Shown here: in pieces, positions 17,830 to 26,115 of the stretch
How the letters are laid out: each line of letters opens with the position of its first letter
Numbering within the stretch: position 1 is the first letter of the stretch
Assembly (NCBI GenBank): GCA_913030915.1
Contig: CAJWEW010000013.1
Span: forward strand, 1 to 39,026
DNA: 39,026 bases
From: an uncultured Rhodobiaceae bacterium
GTDB lineage: Bacteria > Pseudomonadota > Alphaproteobacteria > Rhizobiales > TMED25
Direction: 5' to 3'
The notes under the pieces: generated by a model
The model's database searches: none
Told to the model about the DNA's origin: nothing
What the model saw: the letters and a program-made list of their open reading frames with translations, nothing else
Position numbers and translations under genes: made by a program

Positions 17830-19558
17830 TTAGATCTTGAAAATACTTATTTTTTTCTTGCAGATCACTATATTTTCCTGAGCCGACAACATTTCCCTCT
17901 TTAAGAACAATTATATTGTCCGCATCTTTTATTGTCTCAAGCTTATGTGCAATAATAAGAACTGTTTTATCTGTGAAATATTTATCCAATGTTTTATTTA
18001 TTTCAATCTCATTTATTGAGTCTAATGAGTTTGTTGCCTCATCTAAAAGTAATAACGGTGCATTTTTGTATATAGCCCTTGCAATAGCAAGCCTCTGTAG
18101 CTCACCACCTGAGAGTGATATTCCGTCAATACCAATTTTTGTATTATATTTATTTGGTAATTTATCGACAAAATTATTAATATTGAGATCGTCCATCAAT
18201 TCATCAAAATCAATATTTTCAGCACTTTCATTCTGTTCTAAATTTATATTATTTTTTAGTGAGTCGTTAAAAATAAAAGTATTCTGCGAGACAATTGATA
18301 TGCTTGACCTCAATGATTTAATTTTAATATCGTCGATATCTGTCTTTCCAAACTTTATATCACCATTTTTAACGTCGTGTAGTCTAATTAATAATTTAAA
18401 TATTGTTGATTTACCAGCGCCACTCTCGCCAATTATATAATTTCTGGTACCCTCTTTTAATGTAAAAGTAATATTATTTAATACATTATGTTGATCTTGT
18501 TTGTATTTAAAAGATACATTATCAAATAAAATTAGGTTGTAATTATTTGGAAAATTAACGGAGCTGGAATTATCCTCAATGATGTTGCAATCACTGTATA
18601 AACTATAGACCCTTTCAACAGCAGCAAGCCCTTCTTGATAGATGGAGTTTAATGTACTGATCCTTCTTACTGGATCTGAAATCATTAATAGGGCCGTAAT
18701 AAATGCTGTCAGTTGACCCAATGAGCTATTACCCTCTAATATCTGATAACCGGCAAAAGCCAGAAGAAGACCGATGAAAATTCCTGCTAAGACTTCGATT
18801 ATAGGGTTCATAATCGCCCTATATTTTCTTAATTTATATAAGTTAAATATCCTTTTCTCAATTTCTTGATTCGTGTTTTTAATCTCACGATTTTCCAGTT
18901 GAAATGACTTAATTGTTTGAATATTTTGAAAGCTTTGATTTAAAAGATTAGTAAATTGTCCAATTTGTATTTGCGCACCCTTTGAAATATTATTAACTTT
19001 TTTACCTATTTTATAAATTGGAAAGGCAATAAATGGCACGAGAAAGCAAATTGCAATCGCAAGCTTCCAATCGAGATAAATCATTGTAATTAGTAGAACA
19101 AGTGCCGTTAACCCATCTTTTAATAGTCTATTCAGTAGGTTTTCTAACGCCTGGAGGATTAATGTAGTATCATTTGATAGTCTTGATATTAAATTACCGG
19201 CACCATTATCCTCGATTATTTCAATATTTGATTTGATAATTTTTTCATAAAGTTTTTTTTGCAGATCTCCAACTATGTTTAGTGCAGTCTTATTTACTAA
19301 CAATATTTGTAAGTAATTAGATAAACCCCTTATCAGTGCAATAATTGGAACAATGATCATGACTATGAATAGGTATTTTCCATTGCCATTTTCAATTAAT
19401 TTGAAACTCCAATTTATTGTCAAAGGATAGAAGCTTGAACTTATCGCAACTACACTAATTAGAAGTATAGATATAATTATTTTTGTTTTGTAAGCCTTAA
19501 TATACTCATTCCAGAATCTCCTGGATGAACTCAGTTCTTTCATATTAAATGCATTCAT
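17807..19558 (-). CDS. ABC exporter half-transporter, MsbA-like
   Basis: A 583-residue fusion of a six-helix ABC transmembrane domain (about 1-310) with a nucleotide-binding domain (about 340-575). The ATPase motifs are complete: Walker A GESGAGKST, Q loop VSQNTFIF, signature LSGGELQRLAIARAI, Walker B LLLLDEATNSLD and switch His in IIAHKLET. Such half-transporters work as homodimers and export lipids (MsbA), peptides or drugs. The substrate cannot be read from sequence. It lies 21 bases after livM in the same direction, so it may be read through from the importer operon, although its function is probably unrelated. Confidence 0.9.
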   Translation of the reverse strand: MNAFNMKELSSSRRFWNEYIKAYKTKIIISILLISVVAISSSFYPLTINWSFKLIENGNGKYLFIVMIIVPIIALIRGLSNYLQILLVNKTALNIVGDLQKKLYEKIIKSNIEIIEDNGAGNLISRLSNDTTLILQALENLLNRLLKDGLTALVLLITMIYLDWKLAIAICFLVPFIAFPIYKIGKKVNNISKGAQIQIGQFTNLLNQSFQNIQTIKSFQLENREIKNTNQEIEKRIFNLYKLRKYRAIMNPIIEVLAGIFIGLLLAFAGYQILEGNSSLGQLTAFITALLMISDPVRRISTLNSIYQEGLAAVERVYSLYSDCNIIEDNSSSVNFPNNYNLILFDNVSFKYKQDQHNVLNNITFTLKEGTRNYIIGESGAGKSTIFKLLIRLHDVKNGDIKFGKTDIDDIKIKSLRSSISIVSQNTFIFNDSLKNNINLEQNESAENIDFDELMDDLNINNFVDKLPNKYNTKIGIDGISLSGGELQRLAIARAIYKNAPLLLLDEATNSLDSINEIEINKTLDKYFTDKTVLIIAHKLETIKDADNIIVLKEGNVVGSGKYSDLQEKNKYFQDLINSSFLK

Positions 19559-19579
19559 TAGTTTGATATAGTAGGGATT

Positions 19580-20548
19580 TTACCCCCAATCAAGAAATCT
19601 TGGTAACTTTCCTTTATTTTTTAGAGTGCCCACAATTCCATTAGGAAAGTATAATAATGTTATAACTAGAAGTAATCCAGTAAATAATAAATTTAATTCG
19701 GTGGCGCCTAGATATGATAATATTAACTCATTGAATGCGATAAATATAATTGTACCTATAACGGGTCCTGTAACAGTGCCCATCCCTCCTAGAATTACCA
19801 TTAAAACAACATTTGCTGCGATTAATATAATTAAAAATATATTTGGTCTAACATATGTTAAGTAGTCGGCCCATATTGCTCCAGCACAACCTATAAAAAA
19901 TGTTGATAAAACAAAGGCAGTAACTTTAATATATTTGACATTAATACCAGCGACGGCACTCCTTATTTCATCATGTGAAATAGCTCTAAGGGCAAGTCCG
20001 AATTTTGAGTGCCTTACATACCAATTCATATAAATTGTTATAATTGCGAGTATAAGAAATCCATAATAATGTGGAAATTTAGAGAATTCGACTGACAAAG
20101 AATTATAGGGTAAAGTTATTCCACTGGCGCCACCAACTAATTCCCATCTATCGAATATAATTCTTAATATCATTATCAGAGCTATGGACGATATTATAAA
20201 GGATGGCCCTTTGACCCGAAGCGTAATTAAACCAACAAAGAAACCAAAAATACCAGCACCAATTCCCGCAAGCAATATCAGATAAAAAGGAGAAATACCC
20301 CACATAATGGAATAATATCCTGCTATGTATGCACCGATACATAGGAAGGCATTATGCCCCACAGAAATAAACCCTCCATATCCACCTATGATATTCCAAC
20401 TGCTTGTCATTACCATGTAATAAAAGGCATATAGCATTAGGTGAAGTACATAATTCTGATCTCCAAATATTGAAGGAAAAAACTGAATTAGTGGGAAAAA
20501 TAGAAGTATTACCAGAATTGCTATTGGTATGATTTTTCTTGTATCCAT
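19580..20548 (-). CDS. livM: Branched-chain/amide ABC transporter permease, LivM-type
   Basis: A 322-residue membrane protein with about 8-9 hydrophobic helices. It shows typical LivM features: an early SWNIIGGYGGFISVGHNAF segment, ALRAISHDEIRSAVAGIN in the cytoplasmic coupling loop, and GGMGTVTGPVIGTI near the C-terminus. It forms the heteromeric channel with the LivH-type permease, encoded 5 bases upstream in the operon. The hydrophobic-amino-acid/amide (HAAT) family covers amino acids, urea and short amides, so the substrate is open. Confidence 0.93.
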   Translation of the reverse strand: MDTRKIIPIAILVILLFFPLIQFFPSIFGDQNYVLHLMLYAFYYMVMTSSWNIIGGYGGFISVGHNAFLCIGAYIAGYYSIMWGISPFYLILLAGIGAGIFGFFVGLITLRVKGPSFIISSIALIMILRIIFDRWELVGGASGITLPYNSLSVEFSKFPHYYGFLILAIITIYMNWYVRHSKFGLALRAISHDEIRSAVAGINVKYIKVTAFVLSTFFIGCAGAIWADYLTYVRPNIFLIILIAANVVLMVILGGMGTVTGPVIGTIIFIAFNELILSYLGATELNLLFTGLLLVITLLYFPNGIVGTLKNKGKLPRFLDWG

Positions 20549-20553
20549 TATGC

Positions 20554-21423
20554 TTACTCCAAATATTTACCAAACATACCATGCGGCTTTACCAACAGCA
20601 TTACAAATAGTGCCACGAAGAACACCATTGTTGACCATGCAGGCGCGATGAAAGCCCCAACTAATGATGCCATAACCGATAACAGTGCCGCAGATATTAC
20701 AACACCAAGAATACTACCCATTCCGCCAAGAACAACTAAGGACATAAGGATGGCTATCCATTCCCAATGTTTTGCTGGGAAAAATGAGAAAACAAAACTT
20801 ACTAATGATCCAGCAGCACCAGCTAATGCGCAACCAAGAACGAATGAAAAAATACACACGAACTTAACATCAATACCAACCAATTCAGCATTGACACGGC
20901 TTAGGGATGTTGCACGTATCGCAATACCTAATTTACTAAATTTTAAAAATAAACCCAGTCCAATTATCAATGCTATACTTATTAATCCTGAATATAATTG
21001 TGCGGTTGGTAAAAAAATGTCACCAATAAAAATTGCATCCGTTGCATACGGTGGTGACGTAATTCTCTGTGTATTTTTAAATAGATAAGAAAGGGTACCA
21101 TCTAAAACCATAGCTGTACCGAAAGTAAGCAAAACTGTCATCTCGGAATAAGTTTGAGATCCAGCGTCTTTTTCAAATACCAGCTTGTAGGTTACAGCAC
21201 CTAGAATTGCTGTTGTGGCTGCGCATAGTGGTATTGCGAATATTGGATCCATTCCAAATATCACAAATAAGTAATATGCAGCAAAAGCACCAACTAATAT
21301 AAATATTGGATGGGCAAGGTTTACAATCCTCATTACCCCAAATATTAGAGTTAAACCGGTAGCCATGAGTGCGTAGACGAAGCCTAAACATAAACCTAAA
21401 ATTATTGTTTGAATAATAAACAT
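20554..21423 (-). CDS. livH: Branched-chain/amide ABC transporter permease, LivH-type
   Basis: A 289-residue inner-membrane permease with about eight hydrophobic helices. Diagnostic stretches include LIFGVMRIVNLAHP, GIAIRATSLSRVNAELVGID (coupling loop) and LVVLGGMGSILGVVISAALL. Its ATG shares one base with the livF stop (TAATG), so translation is coupled. With the LivM-type permease and two ATPases it forms a complete HAAT importer. Confidence 0.94.
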   Translation of the reverse strand: MFIIQTIILGLCLGFVYALMATGLTLIFGVMRIVNLAHPIFILVGAFAAYYLFVIFGMDPIFAIPLCAATTAILGAVTYKLVFEKDAGSQTYSEMTVLLTFGTAMVLDGTLSYLFKNTQRITSPPYATDAIFIGDIFLPTAQLYSGLISIALIIGLGLFLKFSKLGIAIRATSLSRVNAELVGIDVKFVCIFSFVLGCALAGAAGSLVSFVFSFFPAKHWEWIAILMSLVVLGGMGSILGVVISAALLSVMASLVGAFIAPAWSTMVFFVALFVMLLVKPHGMFGKYLE

Positions 21424-22166
21424 TATTTTTTCTTTCTCTTCCCTAAATATAATTCCTGTATCCTGTCATCACTTAGAACCTGATTTGCCGGTTTTTCAAA
21501 AACAATTTCGCCTAAATCCATGACGGTACCAAAATTGGATGACGCAAGGCCCCTTCTTGCGTTTTGTTCAACAAGCAATATGGATACTCCTTGTGATGCA
21601 ATATTCTCTATGTGATGGAACGCTTGCTCTACAATTGCTGGAGCAAGTCCTAAAGATGGTTCATCAATTAATATTACCCTTGGTTTTAAGATGATGGCTC
21701 TTGCAAAAATTAATTGTTGTTGCTCTCCACCTGACATTGTACCAGCATACTGTGTTAGTCTTTCCTTTAAACGAGGAAATGTATCCAGAGCTTCATCTAT
21801 TCGCCCTCTTAAATCTTGCTTATCATTAATTGTATAACCAGCCATCGCAAGATTCTCGGCTACTGTTAATGTATTAAATAGAGATCTATCTTGAGGTATA
21901 AAACACAGGCCAGTTTTCATTATTTCATATGTTTCCATGCCAGAGAGCTCTAAATTCCCCTTTTCTGAATTGAATGATACCGTTCCATTTCTTGGTATAA
22001 TTATTCCAGCAATAGCTTTTAGTACTGTTGATTTACCAGCCCCGTTTGGCCCGATAATGCACTTAATATCACCTTTATTTAGCTCAAGATTTATATTTTT
22101 TATTATATCAGGACCATATCCATAGCCTGCAACTATATTCTCTAATTTGAGCATGCATTCTGACAT
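21423..22166 (-). CDS. livF: Branched-chain/amide ABC transporter ATPase, LivF-type
   Basis: A 247-residue ATPase with Walker A GPNGAGKST, the Q-loop region CFIPQDRSLFNTLTV, signature MSGGEQQQLIFARAI, Walker B VILIDEPSLGLAP and switch-region LLVEQNARRGL. The short form, about 10-15 residues smaller than LivG, with EQNA after Walker B, is characteristic of LivF. It lies 5 bases downstream of livG and shares one base with livH. Confidence 0.94.
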   Translation of the reverse strand: MSECMLKLENIVAGYGYGPDIIKNINLELNKGDIKCIIGPNGAGKSTVLKAIAGIIIPRNGTVSFNSEKGNLELSGMETYEIMKTGLCFIPQDRSLFNTLTVAENLAMAGYTINDKQDLRGRIDEALDTFPRLKERLTQYAGTMSGGEQQQLIFARAIILKPRVILIDEPSLGLAPAIVEQAFHHIENIASQGVSILLVEQNARRGLASSNFGTVMDLGEIVFEKPANQVLSDDRIQELYLGKRKKK

Positions 22167-22171
22167 TAAAT

Positions 22172-22897
22172 TTATCCTGTTAAATACACTTCCAAAACCT
22201 GCTTGTCACTTTGAACTTCATCGGGTGTTCCGTTTGCTATGATTGATCCTGCAGCCATAACAACAACCTTATCACTAATCCCCATTACCAAATCCATGTT
22301 GTGTTCTACAAGAAGAATTGTTTTACCTTGTTTTTTGAGCACTAGGATCCGATCTAGAATCGTTTCTAATAATCTTGGATTAACGCCAGCTGCTGGCTCA
22401 TCAAGTAAAATAACGCCCGGATCAGACATAAGTACTGAGCCCAAATCCAGTAATTTTTTTTGCCCGTATGATAGTTCTTTCATAGGTAAATCTCTAATAT
22501 GTGTAATATTTAGAAATTCCATTATCTGTTCAGCCCTTTCCCTATCATCTCTGGTTACCCCAGCTTTCAATAGATGAAAATTAAAACCGGCTGCTGTATG
22601 AAGTGATAAATTTTCTGTAACGGATAATTCATCTAATACCCTTGTGAGTTGGAAGGATCTACCAACGCCTAATGTTGCAATTTTGTGCGCAGGCATTGTA
22701 TCTATTCTTGTGTCACCAAGGTATATTTCGCCTTCATCAATTGGATATACACGTGAGATACAATTGAATAATGTGCTTTTACCAGCTCCGTTTGGTCCAA
22801 TCAACGAGCATATTGTAGAGCTCATAACATCAAAGGATGAGTCGTCAACAGCAACGATTCCACCAAAGCGTTTTGTTACATTTTTTATTGATATCAT
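22172..22897 (-). CDS. livG: Branched-chain/amide ABC transporter ATPase, LivG-type
   Basis: A 241-residue ATPase with Walker A GPNGAGKST, the LivG-type GVGRSFQLTRVLDELSVTENL stretch, signature LSYGQKKLLDLGSVL, Walker B VILLDEPAAGVNPRL and the switch VEHNMDLVMGISD. It is the first ATPase gene after the binding-protein gene, separated from it by 56 bases that hold a strong hairpin. Confidence 0.94.
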   Translation of the reverse strand: MISIKNVTKRFGGIVAVDDSSFDVMSSTICSLIGPNGAGKSTLFNCISRVYPIDEGEIYLGDTRIDTMPAHKIATLGVGRSFQLTRVLDELSVTENLSLHTAAGFNFHLLKAGVTRDDRERAEQIMEFLNITHIRDLPMKELSYGQKKLLDLGSVLMSDPGVILLDEPAAGVNPRLLETILDRILVLKKQGKTILLVEHNMDLVMGISDKVVVMAAGSIIANGTPDEVQSDKQVLEVYLTG

Positions 22898-22914
22898 TTA
22901 TTTTCCATAAAAAT

Positions 22915-22940
22915 ATGCGACCAATATATATTGGCCGCAT
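22915..22940 (-). terminator. Hairpin between the HAAT binding-protein gene and livG
   Basis: A 26-base near-perfect palindrome with a single mismatched pair lies 13 bases after the binding-protein stop. On the - strand it is followed by a T-rich run (ATATTTTTATGG) and preceded by A-rich sequence, so the stem can be extended and the structure looks like a rho-independent terminator in both directions. As livG begins just beyond it, it probably works as a partial terminator or mRNA 3' stabiliser that sets high binding-protein expression relative to the rest of the importer. Confidence 0.6.
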
Positions 22941-22953
22941 AATTTTTAAAAGA

Positions 22954-24240
22954 TTACCATTGTGGTTTAGGATCAACAATTTCCGCAGTATCAAATTCAT
23001 TTGTAGGATATACAAATTCTAGATTACCACCGTTTTGCCATTGAACCATTAAGAATGACTTGCCTAGTGGCAGCCCCCTATCATCCCACGCAAAATTACC
23101 AAGTACTGTTTTTACTGGGTCCTCCGGAGTTCTTGCATGCAACCAATCCATTATAGTTTGGTCATCAACAGATCCAGTTGCTCTAACAGCTTGGTCTATA
23201 CCTTGGCATAGCGCAAATGTTATCGCAACATCCTCATCTGGTTTATTCCCAGTTGTAATATGATACTCGGCAGCAAAATCAGCATTATTCATCTGCATAC
23301 CAGCAAGAGAACCTTTAAATGGAGCTTTTGGATGATATGCTGACATGATTATTACACCATTTGCATCATCTCCAAGCCCTTCATAAAACTCTTTCTGGGT
23401 GCCTTGAGATAGGAGAATATGCTTTGGGTTATGCCTTACAGTTTTAAGCGCCCTTGTAAACTGTGTTGCTTCTTCTGGTGATGCCATAAGACCAATTACA
23501 AGATCAGCACCAGAATTCTTAATTGAATTTGCTAAAACAAGCCAATCTGAGAATCCTTCTTCCGGCCATTGCTCGTGGTACACAAGCTCGATACCAGCAG
23601 CTCTGATATAACCAGGCGCAAGATCTTCAACTAAGTCACCACTTCCTGGCATCACGACCTTTTCACCAAGTAGACCAGTTGCAATTGAGTTTGCAAAAAA
23701 GTCATCAGCATGAACAACGGCAGCCTTGGTAGGCTTATCTTCAACAAGATCATTAATTAACCCGACCATATTTGTTCCAACATATTCAGCTGCACTCGCT
23801 TGGAAATAAAATAAATTTTTATGTCCTTGTGAGAAAATTCTCAACGCGCCACCAGATGGAATTGGATGAATAGCGTTGTATTTCGCTAAGATTGGAGATA
23901 TTGGAAATGTTAATTTACTTGAAAAAGTACCGAAAGTAAGGTCAACCTTATCTACATTAATGAACCTTTCGTACTGTGCAATAGCAGTCTCAGTATCTGA
24001 TCTGTTATCACTTACAACGAGCTCAACTTCCTGATCTAACCATCCACCATGTCTGTTAATAATATCTACACACATCTCGTAGCCTTCTAAATGCTTCGAA
24101 CCGGGTACAGCAAAGTTTCCTGTTAATGGCATAGAAGCACCAATTTTTATAGACGCGTTGGTATCATTTATTGGTAGAAAAGATAGCGTAAGGAATGCGG
24201 CTAAACCAAATAGGCTTAGCCCAAGATTTTTTTTTGTCAT
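22954..24240 (-). CDS. ABC transporter substrate-binding protein, HAAT/LivK-type
   Basis: A 428-residue periplasmic binding protein. The N-terminus is a signal peptide (MTKKNLGLSLFGLAAFLTL, likely cleaved near NDTNA-S). The mature protein begins with IKIGASMPLTGNFAVPG, the classic type I binding-fold opening of LivK/amide-binding proteins, and continues with VELVVSDNRSDTETAIAQYERFI. Many such proteins bind amino acids, urea, amides or aromatic acids; the ligand is not readable here. A strong Shine-Dalgarno (GGGAGG) lies 4 bases before the ATG, which fits high expression. It heads the livGFHM genes. Confidence 0.93.
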   Translation of the reverse strand: MTKKNLGLSLFGLAAFLTLSFLPINDTNASIKIGASMPLTGNFAVPGSKHLEGYEMCVDIINRHGGWLDQEVELVVSDNRSDTETAIAQYERFINVDKVDLTFGTFSSKLTFPISPILAKYNAIHPIPSGGALRIFSQGHKNLFYFQASAAEYVGTNMVGLINDLVEDKPTKAAVVHADDFFANSIATGLLGEKVVMPGSGDLVEDLAPGYIRAAGIELVYHEQWPEEGFSDWLVLANSIKNSGADLVIGLMASPEEATQFTRALKTVRHNPKHILLSQGTQKEFYEGLGDDANGVIIMSAYHPKAPFKGSLAGMQMNNADFAAEYHITTGNKPDEDVAITFALCQGIDQAVRATGSVDDQTIMDWLHARTPEDPVKTVLGNFAWDDRGLPLGKSFLMVQWQNGGNLEFVYPTNEFDTAEIVDPKPQW

Positions 24241-24317
24241 GTTTACCTCCCTATTAAATAAACGTTAAGACAATATTAATAAATTATAGTGGTATTTATG
24301 ATTTTTACAAATACAAT

Positions 24318-25595
24318 TTACTTACCAGTGTATTCTAGGATATGTAAGCCGAGACCCCATCTATCAGACATGTAAATGAGCCCTGTTTCACGATCAACAT
24401 AGACATCATTACTTTGAGGGCAAAATCGTTCCTTGTTACCAGGCGGAATATAATAACCAACTTCTTTTGGAGAAAATGGATTACTCCAATCAATAATTCG
24501 TAACCCAGCATTGAACCAAGCTATATAAATAAGGTCATCCTTTTCCATGTCAAGCCAAATATTATGAGCCCCATGCCTTGATCCAGTTTTGCTCCACTTT
24601 GTATTTGTTGGCCGCATATCATATGGATCAGTTTCAAATGGCATATAGGTACTAACAGGTAGAGGTATATCCTTATTTCTTAGGTCATAGAATGTAACAA
24701 ATGCTGGAGGGTGTTCGCAGTTTACTGTTACGGTTTCTTGTGTAACGATACCAAACTCAGACCCTTTTGGAACAAGGAAACTATGATAACAACCTGCCCA
24801 ACCATGCGTTTCATGTGGATTATGTCTCCATTTAAATTCTGGTTTACTTGGATTTGTGCAGTCAAATAATACAATACCACCATCCCACCAGCCAGCTGTA
24901 ACATAATTTCCCCATGGATTACCCTCATGACACCACGCCTCATTCTGAACAATAGAATTATCCCAACTGTAACTTTCGTCTTCCTTTTGACCTTCAACCC
25001 AACCCTGACCTATGAATTCTGGATTTGCAGGATCTTTCATATCATGAATTAGCAGGATTTTTTTATCAAACCCATCTCGATAGCCTGAGCTATACATAAG
25101 TTTTCTGTCTCTGTCGTAAATCGGCCTATGAATACCCATTCCATCCGTTTCAACATATCTAAGAAATTTGGGGCTAATTGGATCTGATATATCAAATACT
25201 TTCATCCCCCCCTTTAATTTAGGATACTGCTCTCTTAAATTTGGTCTAAGTTCCGAATTCGTAATCATAATATCATCATTAATCTTCAGGACTTTGTGTG
25301 TTCTGGCTCCCGGTGAGTCTGAAATTTGATTAAGTATTGTTGGTTTAGAGGGATCACTAACATCTAATATGGTAAGTCCATCATGTCCATTGACCCCTGA
25401 TGCTGCTACATAACATATACCATTTGATACTTGAATCTGAAATGCGTCTCCCCAGCCATTGAGGTCAGAGTGACCAACCAATTTTACATTATGGGACTGC
25501 TCTTTCCACGGCTCAGTGAGTTTATGTTCAGCGCTAATATATTGCGCGGGACCCCCACCCGTTATAGGATCAGTTTTATAGTATGGTCGTGACAA
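24318..25595 (-). CDS. LVIVD-repeat beta-propeller protein
   Basis: A 425-residue protein built from at least six related segments, each carrying a variant of a D-x-S/D-[DN]-P-x-x-P turn: LDVSDPSKP, FDISDPISP, HDMKDPANP, FDCTNPSKP, YDLRNKDIP and IDWSNPFSP. This is the LVIVD-repeat type of beta-propeller. The start is TTG (25593-25595) with GGAGG 7 bases upstream that abuts the tctB stop. There is no signal peptide, so it should stay in the cytoplasm. It is His/Trp/Asp-rich and could bind a metal or act as an enzyme, but no function is known to me. It lies between two solute importers, which suggests a role in handling an imported compound. Confidence 0.8.
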   Translation of the reverse strand: MSRPYYKTDPITGGGPAQYISAEHKLTEPWKEQSHNVKLVGHSDLNGWGDAFQIQVSNGICYVAASGVNGHDGLTILDVSDPSKPTILNQISDSPGARTHKVLKINDDIMITNSELRPNLREQYPKLKGGMKVFDISDPISPKFLRYVETDGMGIHRPIYDRDRKLMYSSGYRDGFDKKILLIHDMKDPANPEFIGQGWVEGQKEDESYSWDNSIVQNEAWCHEGNPWGNYVTAGWWDGGIVLFDCTNPSKPEFKWRHNPHETHGWAGCYHSFLVPKGSEFGIVTQETVTVNCEHPPAFVTFYDLRNKDIPLPVSTYMPFETDPYDMRPTNTKWSKTGSRHGAHNIWLDMEKDDLIYIAWFNAGLRIIDWSNPFSPKEVGYYIPPGNKERFCPQSNDVYVDRETGLIYMSDRWGLGLHILEYTGK

Positions 25596-25605
25596 AATTT
25601 ACCTC

Positions 25606-26115
25606 CTAAATCCAAATTCGTGATTTTGGAAATGGTACATAAAATAACCAGCCAGAGCTGAAAACAATGTACGCTATTAGACATGTAATAAGCGCTATGC
25701 CTAAGGACTTCATTATTGAGTTTAAATTCTTTTCTGGTCTAAAATATAATATCCCAGTCCATAATAGCAATAAACTTGCCGGCCAAAAACCGAAGGCAAA
25801 TAAACAAACAAGGTATAAAAATAATATTATAGTATAAACGAATACATTGATTATTGAAGGGATCTCCTCTTTACTAATCTTGAGGTCGTTATCAATTTTT
25901 TTTATAAAAATTTTACTGGCTGACTTTATTAAAAATATAGTTGCGATAATCAATAAAATATACGATGAGGCTAATGGAAAGACCCAATCTATATATAAGT
26001 AATCATCCCAAATATTATCTGGTACACCTCTGAGAGACAATCCAGCAATTGCAAATAATAATATCGTGATCGCAACATCACTATCTTGAATATATTTTAA
26101 TAATTTACGACGCAT
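25606..26115 (-). CDS. Tripartite tricarboxylate transporter small permease, TctB-type
   Basis: A 169-residue membrane protein with about four hydrophobic helices, as in the TctB family, preceded by a basic N-terminus (MRRKLLKY). Family members are poorly conserved in sequence, and the assignment rests mainly on position: it overlaps the end of the tctA-type gene by 11 bases, and tctC lies upstream. It forms the membrane complex with the large subunit. Here it follows tctA, whereas TctC-TctB-TctA is the commoner order. Confidence 0.85.
   Translation of the reverse strand: MRRKLLKYIQDSDVAITILLFAIAGLSLRGVPDNIWDDYLYIDWVFPLASSYILLIIATIFLIKSASKIFIKKIDNDLKISKEEIPSIINVFVYTIILFLYLVCLFAFGFWPASLLLLWTGILYFRPEKNLNSIMKSLGIALITCLIAYIVFSSGWLFYVPFPKSRIWI

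Noticed and set aside
17916-18440. 174-codon + strand frame opposite the ABC exporter ATPase domain
   Set aside because: The opposite strand carries complete ABC motifs; the Ser/Leu/Ile-rich product is the usual antisense shadow of such a domain.
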